Positions 35,456-45,155 of a DNA stretch of 64,000 nucleotides are shown in pieces. The DNA lies in the NCBI GenBank assembly GCA_016748015.1, contig JAAOMT010000479.1:60198-124197 (forward strand), read 5' to 3'. The translations under genes were made by a program, and so were the position numbers. This DNA comes from Geosiphon pyriformis (Eukaryota > Glomeromycota > Glomeromycetes > Archaeosporales > Geosiphonaceae). Each line of letters starts with the position of its first letter. Positions within the stretch are counted from its first letter, which is position 1. Under the pieces are notes generated by a model. The model saw only the letters and a program-made list of their open reading frames with translations, did no database searches and was not told the DNA's origin.

Positions 35456-38445
35456 TAGATCTGGTTTGGAAATTTGCTATGTGCAATATTCGTGGTATTA
35501 ATGTTTCTGCCAAGCAGGAAGATATTGTTTGTTGGCATGTAGAATCTGAAAATGTAGTTTCTATTATTACAAAAACAAAGTTAAGGTCTAGTATCAGGCC
35601 ATAGATCATAAACAAGTTTGATGAGGTAAAAATATTCTCTTTTGGCTTAAACAAAAGATTTCTTGATGCTGGAATGGCAATCATTATAAACAATTCTCTT
35701 GCACATCATGTTTCCAAGATTGAAGAAGTCTCTGGTCATCTTATTTCTGTTTGTTTTCTCTTTAAAACCAAGCTGTCAGTTGTGGTTTTAAGTTTTTATG
35801 CTGGTGCTTCTGTTGAGACCAAATTTAGTCAGGCTTTGAAAATTAACTCTTGTATTACTAAAACTGTTAATTCCTCTACATTCACAGTTTTGGATAAAAA
35901 TTTTAATAAAAATAGATTGAAAAAGAATGCAAGTTTTAAGTTTTGCTCAGATTTGGGCTTGGTTAATTTTTTTTGTTGTCATTTACTGGTTAAAGCATCT
36001 ATTTAGAGCAATTTGAAAGGTGTTAAAAAAGTTATTGATTATATTTTTATGAGTGAGAGTTTGTTATCTGCAGTGGCTGGTAATAAGATTGTCTTTGTCT
36101 CTGTGTTTTTTAATATAGATCACAATGCTGTTTTGGTCTCAGTTAGTTTGGATGACCTCTTAAACACTCATCTCAACAATAATTATAGACAGGCTAACAG
36201 AAATAAATGGAAGTTTAGAATCAAAGATGCAAATGTTAATAAGTGGTTATGCTTTAGAAAGTATTTATTAAGCAGATTCTTGGAAAAGTTGGGTGATTTT
36301 GATATTGCAAGGAAGAGTAAAAATTTGGATACTATGTGAGAAATTTTAAAGGTGATGGTAGTGGACTTTGCTAATAAAGTATTTTCTAGGTTCTGGTTTA
36401 GTAAGTTTGAATGTTTAAAAAACAAACATTCATTAAAGTTCTTTAAATTGGAACTGTTAATGGCCAAGATAGTAAGGTGTTTGTGTTTTGGTCAAGATTT
36501 AAAAACCAATTGGCTTTTTGATAAATGGTCCATTATTAATGTTAAGAAGACCTCTAATATGCATATTATGCTAAATAATAGTAAGAACCAAGAAAAAATT
36601 CTACTTCACTTGTCTAGGATTAAAAAAATGTACTATAAGTTTAAGTATTATAAGTCTAAGATTGCTAGAGATAGTTTTATTAAGAAGGTAATAGACAAAC
36701 ACATAAAAAACTTTTGTTCTAATAAAGATCATATAATTAAAAGTGTTTTGAAATGACTATTTTAAAAGATGGTGCTTGATTATCTGATTGTGGATGACAA
36801 ATTAATTCTGGTTCCCAATGAGGTTAAGTTTACTGTTAATATTGTAATGGAAGAGTAGATGAAGAAATGTGTTGTCTCTGATTTTCTGTCTGTTTATTGG
36901 TTTGATTAATATGCTTTCTTAAATTACATTAATAATGATGTGTTTTTAAATATTATGTATAATATCAAGTCTGATGAGTTTTTTTCAGTGGTCAAGGAAT
37001 TGCTTAATAAAAAAGCTGTTAGCATTTCTGGTATTCTTAATGAACTTTGAAAACATGGTGATGTTCAAGTTTTTAGTAGCTTGTTAGATATTCTTAATAT
37101 GTGTTTGGTATTAGGTGCAGTATCCTTACAATGGAGACAAACTTGGGTTTTTATAATACCAAAGCCATATAACTAAAAAGGAATGCTTACTAATATTAAA
37201 CCTATATCATTAATTAAAACAGCTTAAAAGATACTGTCCAAAATTTTTTCTGACAGGATTTTCTTAGTTTGCAGTAGATTTGATGTTCTCAATAGTGACA
37301 ATTTCTTAGTTTTAAAAAATACATCCACTTAGACTCCAATTTTTGCCATTAGTTCTGTTGTTAAAAATGTGCTAAAAAAGAACAGAAAGCTGTGGTTAGT
37401 TCTCTAAGACATGCAAAAGACTTATGACTCAGTCAAGTGGTTTTACTTGTAAAACAGCTTATTTTAGATCAAAATATGCTCTTATTTTATAAAGTTTTTG
37501 GGGAATATACACAAAAATTGGACCAATCAGACAATAACAAACTTTAAACTAACTAATAAATATACTGTTCATGATAAACTGGATTAAAAAAAAGTCTTTT
37601 CACTATTACTGTAGAGGATTTTCTATAATCCTTTGCTTTGTGAAGTCAAAAAACATAAGCAATTATGTAGTTACAAATTGAATTCAAAATTTTTTACAAA
37701 AATTGATAAAATTGGCTTTAAAAGTGACAAAGTTTTCTTTTTTGCAGCTGGTGCCTTTGTAAATAACACTATTTGGGTTGAGAATTGCATAGCAGTTACA
37801 CAATGCATTCTGAACATTGCAAGTGAATTTTTTCTGATTAATAATATCTCTATTAATATGGATAAAATGGTCATTATTTCTATTAATTAAAAAGACAAAG
37901 AGATTTTGCTGTCTATTAGTGGTTCTGATATCTTTATAGCCAAAAAACATAAGTTTTATCAGTACTTAGGAATTTTTTTTTTCTATGGATGGTCTGTCAA
38001 AGCCAAGCTTAGCTAAAGTTCATTTAGATATCAGATTCTTTTTAAATGTGATTTGAGAAAGATCATTACTAAAAAACAGTTTTTGTATTTGATTTTTGTT
38101 TATTTATAACTCATAATTGGTTATAAACTACAGTTCAATTGTGTTTCAAAGAGTGTATGTGAGAAGTAGAACAAAATGTTAAAAAGAGATTGAAGCTTAA
38201 GACCAACCTGCCCAAAAATTTTTTAAATGAAGCTTTGTATCATTCAGAACTGTATGGTTTAAGGACTTTTGAGCAAATGTTGACTTAAAATTTGTTGGCT
38301 AGCTTGATTAATTTTGCTAATGCTGGCAGAATCCTCAATAAGTTACTTGAACACAGTTGTAGGCTGCTAGCTAAATGTCTCAGCACTCTCTTTGGGTTCT
38401 GATTAAGTTGCTGATTAATTCAATAAATTGTTTTTGGGCTGGCAT
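35452..38445 (+). pseudogene. LINE C ORF2 relic (APE endonuclease, RT)
   Basis: ATG 35452-35454 overlaps the ORF1 TGA. The endonuclease covers residues 1 to about 290, with FAMCNIRG, TKTKLR (Glu of ETK changed to Lys), a DKNFN block in place of GDFN, VIDYIF and NIDHNAV. Linker and RT follow: NRKLWLVL-stop-DMQKTYDSV for the motif A region, and FFAAGAFVNNTIWV where FVDD is expected. Reading continues in one frame from 35452 to about 37970, interrupted only by stops such as TGG-to-TAG at 36004. It is truncated by the G2 junction. Confidence 0.78.
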
Positions 38446-39979
38446 AATACATGCATTTTTCACACAATTTAATGTTCATTTGCTCTAGCCATTGAGCTTG
38501 AGCTTCTTTGGTCGGATAAGTGTGACTGGCAATTTGGTGATATATTTCTACTTTATCTTTGTAGTTGTATCCAGCGATTTCAAAGGTGTATGCAATGTAT
38601 TCTGACTCTTTCATTTGATGAACATTTTCTTGAGTGGCTCTGTTGATTAAAGCCATTGCTAAATTGAAAATTATTTCGGCATCATGAGGGTAATGGTACA
38701 GTTTGTTGAGGGCACTGTTGTAAGCAGCATCAAAAGAGGTTCCTCTTGTTACTTTTTCTGAGATTAAAAGAGCATATTGGCATGTTTGATCACAGACTTT
38801 TCCTCTAAATGCAACATCAATCTAGTCATATTCATCAGGTAATCATTCTCCACAAGTCAAATAGAGCATTTTGTCCCATTTTTTACTTCTTTTGACTAGG
38901 TATCCCCATCGTTCTCAGTAGCAGGATTTGCAATAGTAACAGGTATGGTTTCTGTATTCTTCCTCGGGTGAAATACAAGCTCCCATTGATGAGAGTTTCT
39001 TGTGACAATTTTTGCATTTGAGTGGAATGTAAGAGCATTGCTTACATGGTTCTGGTTTTGAATAAGGAACATTCCATTCAGATGTCACTGGTTTTTTTGT
39101 TTCAAGAGAATTGTTTGTTAAAAAATACTGTTGTTCAGTTTCATTAGCCCAATTGGAAGTTGATCCAAGTGCCATAAATGTTTCAATGATGGGTTTTTCT
39201 TCTTCTGGTTCAAATTCAAAAGCTAGGGCTTTTTTGGAGCATTTGTTGAATATACCACAAGTAGCAGGTACCCAGGCATGTTGTTCTTGGTAGAAGATTG
39301 TTAACTCTTGTGTCTTCCAATTCAGATTAGCATTGGCTTTTTGGAGCCAATTGTTTCTGACAAGAGCTTGGTATTGGGGAGCATCCATGACCAGAACTTT
39401 GACTGGAATGGTGATTCCGTCAATTGTAAATGGGAAGTTGTCAATTTCTCCTACTGGAGTCTTTTTCATGCCATCGGCAGTAACAATGATTGTCTGAGCT
39501 GGTTGGTCAATGTTTCTTTTTAGTTGTTGCATTAATTGATATGTGATGATACTTTTAGCAAATCCACTGTTTAGGATCAAGCGAATTGGCTTTCCTTTTA
39601 CTTTAGCTTCTGTGTACATTGCAGTGATGGCTTTTTGCTTGTTTGCTGTTGCATTGCTAAGCAAGAATGGTGATTCATTTGCTTCAAATTCGAATGGAAA
39701 TATATCTGAAAGGTTGGCATTTTCAGCAATTCTGGCTAATGGGATTGTGGTAGAAGTATAGAAAGAGTTTTGTTGTTGTGCTGCAGCTCTACTTTCTGAG
39801 AGTGCAGTATGGCAAAAATCCTGTTCTTCTGGCATCATAAGATAACTAGGTTGAGTATGATAGTGGTTGGGTCTTAGTTGAACTGAATTTTGGGGAACCA
39901 ATTGGTTGTTCGAATTGATTTTATTGTTGTTTACTTGGTATCGGTTTTGTGGTGTAAACTGATTTTGCAGAATCAATCT
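38446..39979 (-). pseudogene. G2 protease and Cys-rich segment
   Basis: A 353-codon open stretch (39976-38915) contains a retropepsin-like domain at residues 131-240. The catalytic triad DSG reads NSG: AAC at 39571-39569, a G-to-A change, so the protease is dead. VTADGM, FTIDGITIPVKVLVMD and YQALVRNNWLQKANANLNW follow as in Gypsy proteases. Residues 311-352 hold Cys at 321, 324, 334, 346, 349 and 352, suggesting a zinc-binding module. Past a TGA (38917-38915) the same frame continues to 38446 with ALINRATQENVHQMKESEY. It is continuous with gag through TGA 39979-39977, so gag and protease were probably one polyprotein. Confidence 0.78.
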
Positions 39980-41625
39980 TCAAGCAGGCACTTGATAATG
40001 TTGTGTGGGTGGTTGTTGGTATTGCTGTTGGATTGGCTGTGGGGCAGGCTGATAATAGTTACTTTGGTATTGGGGTCTTGGTGGATAGTAAGCTGGTGGT
40101 GGTGGTTGATAATAAGATTGCTGTGGTGGAAGGTAATGTTGATTACTCTTATTTTGTTGGTCTCGTTGTAGCTTTCTGCAATCTCTTTTCCAGTGGTTAG
40201 AGATTTTACAGTAATGGCAATTCTGAGACTGGTTATTAGAAAATGGTGCAAAGTTATTTTGATTTCATCTTTGTGGGGGTTGGTATCTTTGTGTTTGTTG
40301 TGATTGCTGTGGCTGCTGTTGTTGCTGTTGGTTGGTGAAGTAGTTTTCAACTTTCTTGATTAATTGGTCAATCTTTTTTTCAGCTGCTGAGCTGGTTTTT
40401 TCAATAGCCAGGTTAACAAGTTTGGTATGGTTGGCTTCTTCTATGGCTATTTTATAGTTTTTCATCTGTTAAATAGCAGTGGCTAAATCTTCTAGTACAT
40501 GTGGGTGAACTTTTTTGATAAGTTTGTCTTTTAGTCCAGCAATTATTTGATCCAAGATTTGTGCATTGGAGTAGTATTCATTTGTTTCTAATTGGCAAAT
40601 CCTTCTAAGCAGTTTGTTAAATTTTCCAAGATAGGTCATAACTGATTTACTTGGTTCTTGCTTGATATTTTAGAACCAATTTCGAAGAATAATGGAAGTG
40701 TTATTGTCAGTAAACTGTTCTAGGAAAGCAGTTTTGAATGCTTCCCAGTGTTTTGGTGGGGCTTCCAAGTTTTCAAACCATTCATCAGCCATTCTTTGTA
40801 AGAAGTATAGAATTGTTTTTAACATTTTGGCAGCATTCCAACCATTTGCATCTCCTGCTTTTGAGACTTTGTTAAGCCATTCTTAAGGACTGGTTTCGCT
40901 GTTTTCTCTTGTGAACTCAGGGATTTTTGTGATATATGTGGAGACTATTTCTTCTTCGTTTTCTAAGTCTTCTGTTTTTTGTTCTGATTTAGTCTTTTCA
41001 CTTCAATTTTCTACTAAGTAGTCAATAAGGTTTGTGCTGGTTAATATTGGTTCCTGTTGTTGAATAGGGTTTTTGGGTAACTGAAAATCTTCTATTCTTG
41101 AAAACCAAATAAATAGTGAGCTTGGTGTTTGCAGTTAAGCAAGCGAAGCTGGAAATAATGTGATTAAGAGTGGTAATTTAAAGCTGGTTTCTTGTTCTGA
41201 AGTTTGTAAATGTTTGGCAGTGGTTTTAGGTGTATTGGAAGTAGTTCTGAGTTTTTGTTTCCTTTTTTTTTTCTTTTTTCTGTTTCCAATTCAAAACTAA
41301 GAGAAAATTTCTGTTTTACTGGATAATTCTCTTCACAATACTGAATGATATTGAAGTTGAGTTTTTGGAAGTATGTTTCAAGTGTTTGACTGTTAAAATC
41401 CTGAGTGTTTAGACGAGAATGATGTACTAAGCTTTCATATAAGTTGTGTCTAACTTCTGAAATGTTGTAGTCTTTAAGAAGATAATTGTTAATGCAATTT
41501 TCAATGTACTGGTAAAGTGTTTTCTTGAATGTTTCAATTCCATCTAGAATGTTAAATCTCTGCTTGCAGTGGATGTAGATTGACTGATAATACTCTAAAG
41601 TTCTTGAATCTGTTTGAGTTGCCAT
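39977..41625 (-). pseudogene. G2 gag relic
   Basis: ATG 41625-41623 starts MATQTDSRTLEYYQS, 47 bp after the LTR. The N-terminal frame is open to 41166, then one frameshift (about 41100) leads to the capsid region in a single frame. This includes NGWNAAKMLKTI, DEWFENLEAPPKHWEAFKTA and SVMTYLGKFNKLLRRI, the Gypsy capsid pattern. A Gln-rich stretch and a zinc knuckle CHYCKISNHWKRDC (C-x2-C-x4-H-x4-C, about 40170-40215) follow. Stops are TAA or TGA where CAA or CGA is expected (for example 40262-40264). It would form the particle shell in an intact element. Confidence 0.8.
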
Positions 41626-41671
41626 TTTTGAAGTTGTTGTCACTATGTTATTTTTGTGGGAGAGCACTAAA

Positions 41672-42653
41672 TGTTACCAGAGATTTTTGGTCTCTTCTTA
41701 GCTCTTGTATGTTTGCTGTAATGCTGTTAATTCATGACTATGAAAAGTGTTTGAATCTTCGATAACTGAATTTTATCTTTTTAAATTATCTCCTATAATT
41801 TGAACTGCTGGGCTTATAGTGGAATAGCCAATTCCGTGCCAGTTACTTGTATAGTTATGTTGTAGTAAATGTCAACTTTTTTCCAGGAAATGCTCATCTG
41901 GAAGCTCACTAAACTTGTATAGTTACTTTGCTGTGAAAGTTAACTCTTCTACAGAAATTCTCATCTGTAGACTATCCAAATAGTTTATAATAAGAAAAGA
42001 AGGAAAATAAAAGAAATGTAAAAGAAAAGTAAAAATGTTTTATGGAAGTCATTTTGGATCCAGGCCTAAAAGTGCTTTAACAGTTTACTGAAATTGGGAG
42101 CTAGTCAATTTCAAACTGTTAATAGAAATTGGTTAATTTCAAGGGAAATAATTAAGAATTTGGCTTTTCGACTTATTTGATATTTATTTTGTTTTTATAT
42201 GTAAAGAATGATTCTAATTGTTAAATCTGAAGTAAGATATATTTTCTTGAAGAAAGAAGCTCTTCTTTTATACAACTTGTCATAACACTATTCTATAAAC
42301 TTGAACTTTGCTATTTTCTACAATTTTGCTGAACTAAAGATATATTTCAGCAAACTACAAGTTATTTCTGCAAACTATTAGATATTTCAGTGAACTATCA
42401 ATTATTTCAGCAAATTTCTACAAATTTCGGCAAACTTTTTGAATATTACATAGTTCAATGTATTGCATGATTGATCATTGCAATTGGGTTACATTTGTGT
42501 TATGTACAAATTAAGTTATTAATTAAATAATAATTTCGGATATTTTGCTAATGTAATAAGTGATAATTTGGGACAATAATATATGCTAACTAATAATAAG
42601 AATTATAAGGGTAATTTTATGCTAAACAATATCTCTAATTTTATCTGATAACA
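41672..42653 (-). repeat. G2 5' LTR (family 1)
   Basis: On the minus strand it begins TGTTATCAGATAAAATTAG and ends CTCTGGTAACA. It is collinear with the LTRs at 25721, 27014 and 52073. A TTTAGTGCTCTCCC sequence directly downstream could be the primer-binding site. Confidence 0.85.
42265..42272 (-). promoter_or_regulatory. LTR TATA box of G2
   Basis: TATAAAAG on the minus strand (CTTTTATA on plus) is flanked by the conserved AAGTTG and GAAGAGC sequences. Five or more GC(A/C)GAAAT-like U3 motifs lie upstream at 42325-42445. Confidence 0.55.
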
Positions 42654-43621
42654 CTGTCTTTGGAAATACTCACTATTTTGTTAAACATCTTTTTGATGCT
42701 GTTAGCTTTGTTGGTTGGAAAACCAAATGTGTGATTTATGCTGTAGAAGGTATGCTATACAATGAAATTGATGCACATTGTATATTTAGTGTTTGGCATC
42801 CTAATGGTTGGTTTTGGTCAGGTTTCACTAGCTCATTTTCTATACCTTTTTGGTTCTACTTTATAAAAGCCATTTACAACTGTCTTTCTGTAACCAAAAG
42901 GAAGAAACTTTATAATCTAGGTTATCTAAATATGCTTTGTATTTGATGTGAGTTGGTTAAGAACTTCAATTACACATTCTCTTGTATTTATAATACTGGT
43001 GTTAAAAAAAAGTTGATTTTGCAGACTATTAATTGTTGAATTAGTTTGTTTGGTAATCTTGTTGCTGACAGTGTGGTAATTTGCTCTCTGTGAAAGGCTG
43101 AATTATCAGAACATTTATATATGTCCTTGGCCAAGGGCTTTGTTTTGAAGGTTTGGATGGTTAATATAATTTGTTTGCTAAATAGTGGCTCTGACAGTAA
43201 GTCTTTGGTTATTGGTTTAGTCTGAAGCTTTGCTAAGGATTATAGATCTGTTATGTGACTGCTGATTGCCAAATTGAGAATGTATTATAAAAAACATGGT
43301 CTTTTGTTACATGGTAAGTTCATGATATTAATGGTATCTGGTCTGACTTTCTTGTGGTCTTCTAGTGAAATCTTTGATTTTGGTATTAGGTTAGGTATTC
43401 ACATATATTTTGGTTTACATTCTTATCTGCTCAGTGCATATTTTAGTTTTTTAGGTGACTTTTTAGTAGTTGGTAGTTTAGGTGTTTAGTGTTGTCTTAA
43501 TTGATCCGAATAACTAGTCATGTATAGAAAGTGCATGAGCCATGCTTAATATAAAATTTTGTATATTGTTATAATTTAGGTAGTAGTTGGACTATACTTA
43601 TTAAATACTTAATAAAAAAAA
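42654..43621 (+). pseudogene. LINE C ORF2 C-terminal part and 3' UTR
   Basis: LINE sequence resumes right after the G2 LTR, equivalent to the region after RNase H. Phe-Trp-Ser-Gly-Phe-Thr-type sequence (HPNGWFWSGFTSSFS) and FIKAIYNCLSVTKRKKLYN align with LINE D (HPDSHLASGFTSMRT, FIKALHYRLPVAVRKHLYD). The Cys-x2-Cys motif is damaged. The reading ends at a TAG (about 43487-43489) shared with LINE D. The 3' UTR holds the conserved tail motif (43505-43545). Confidence 0.75.
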
Positions 43622-45003
43622 TAATATACTTTATAATAATAATAAATTTTTTATTTTAAGATTTTTACATATATTTTTAATTAAAAAAAAATGACCAAAA
43701 TAATTAAAAAATTAAAGCAAATTTATATAATATAATTAAGTTAAAAATTAGAGATTTTAAGAAATTTAACTTAAAATTAATTACAAAATTAATAGCAATA
43801 ACAACAAAATTAATCAAAAAATACAATTATAAAAAAAGCCAATAGTAAAAAAAAGTTTTAATATATAATTTAATATTAACAAAAAAAATTAAAAATCCTA
43901 ATTCTATTCATAAATTTAAATAAAATCTTAAAAAAATAAAGAAAACATTTTATAATCTATAATTAAATAATTTAAATTTTGATATTTATAGCAATAATAT
44001 GATTATTACAAATAATTAATTTAAATATTAATTCATAAATTAATGCTTTTAGTTTTAATTAAATTTAAAAACTTTGGTTTATTTAAAAATATAATAATTG
44101 AGTTTTTTATATAATAAGTAATATTCAATATTTAACTTTTTAGATATAGTAATTAATTTATTTTAACGTTTTTTGTACTTTTAATAAGCAATTTTTTTAA
44201 TAAATTTTATGTTTATTTTTATGTTTTTTATTAAAAAATTCTTAATATTGTAAATTTAGTGTTTTTTTATTTAATTAATAAATAAAAAACAAAATTAAAA
44301 AATATAAAAATATAAATTAATATTTTATTAATAGTTATATTTAAAAGTTATTGTTTTAATATAATTAATATTAATTTACAAGTAATTAATATTTAATAAA
44401 ATAAATATAAATACATAAAAATTTGAATATTGATATTTTAAACAATAATTTATTAAATAAATGTTTATTTTAAGTATTAAATTTTTAATCATTAAAGTTA
44501 TTTAAATAAAATTTTATTTAACTTTTCTTTATAGTTATTTTTATATATATACAAATTTTTATAATATAAAATTCTTGAGATTTCTAGTTATTTCTATATT
44601 TTTCTTGAATTATTATTAAAATTTTTAACATTCTTAAAATCTCTAATATTTTTACTGGTTATTTTTTGTTTTATTCTATAAGTAATAATATATTTTTTAA
44701 TATTAAGCTTTAATAAAATTTGCTAATTTTTTTTAAATATATTTAAATGAATTTTTTTATTATAATATTAAAAATTTTTGCTTTTAATTATTTAAACTAC
44801 AAATTAGTAATTTTTTTAATTAATTTACTATTTATATTTTTATAACTAATAGTAGTATTATATTATATTTATAAAATATTATATATAGTTAATATAAGTT
44901 TTCAAATAATTTATTAAGTTATTTTTTTAATAAAATGTTTTAATTGTTGTATTGGTATTTTTTCAAACATTTTTTTAGATGAATTAATATACAAAATCTA
45001 AAT
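43622..45003. other. Very AT-rich spacer holding the right inverted arm
   Basis: No gene is visible. About 43950-44720 is an inverted, diverged copy of 32230-33060. It lies between LINE C and the LINE D target-site duplication. Confidence 0.65.
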
Positions 45004-45017
45004 ATTTAATTATTATT
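45004..45017 (-). repeat. LINE D target-site duplication, 3' side
   Basis: ATTTAATTATTATT is repeated exactly at 51795-51808. It is directly followed by the poly(A) tail of LINE D (T-run on the plus strand, 45022-45042). Confidence 0.75.
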
Positions 45018-45155
45018 ATTATTTTTTTTTTTTTTTTTTTTTACGAGTGAGGTCCAAACACAACCTAGTGCTATATATCATATAAATGATCTAAACTAGG
45101 TGCGAATCATGCACTTACTACACGTGACCAGCCACTCGGGCCAGTTAGAACTACA

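Larger units (their letters stand above)
38446..42653 (-). mobile_element. Gypsy G2, 5' half (LTR, gag, protease)
   Basis: Reading on the minus strand, the 5' LTR (42653-41672) is followed by gag (from 41625), nucleocapsid knuckle, aspartic protease and a Cys-rich segment. The element stops abruptly near 38446 in LINE C sequence. The dUTPase, RT, RNase H, integrase and 3' LTR are absent, and LINE C lost about 840 bp at the same junction. A deletion spanning the 3' half of G2 and adjacent LINE is the simplest explanation. The left junction lies in a short region similar between LINE and Gypsy, so it is placed to about 15 bp. Confidence 0.82.
33521..43621 (+). mobile_element. LINE C, non-LTR retrotransposon split by Gypsy G2
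   Basis: The left part runs from the 5' end (near 33521) to about 38445. The right part resumes at 42654 and ends in an A-run at 43621. Compared with LINE B, about 840 bp (equivalent to 30415-31255, containing RNase H) is missing at the break. ORF1 and ORF2 overlap by ATGA. ORF2 remains in one frame for about 2.5 kb despite many stops. The first frameshift is at a T-run near 37970. It is younger than A and B but more decayed than D. Confidence 0.85.

Noticed and set aside
39308-40200. Several plus-strand open frames of 65-93 codons, one rich in Trp, Leu and Val
   Set aside because: They are antisense to the G2 protease and the Gln/Pro/Tyr-rich part of gag, which has recognisable motifs on the minus strand.
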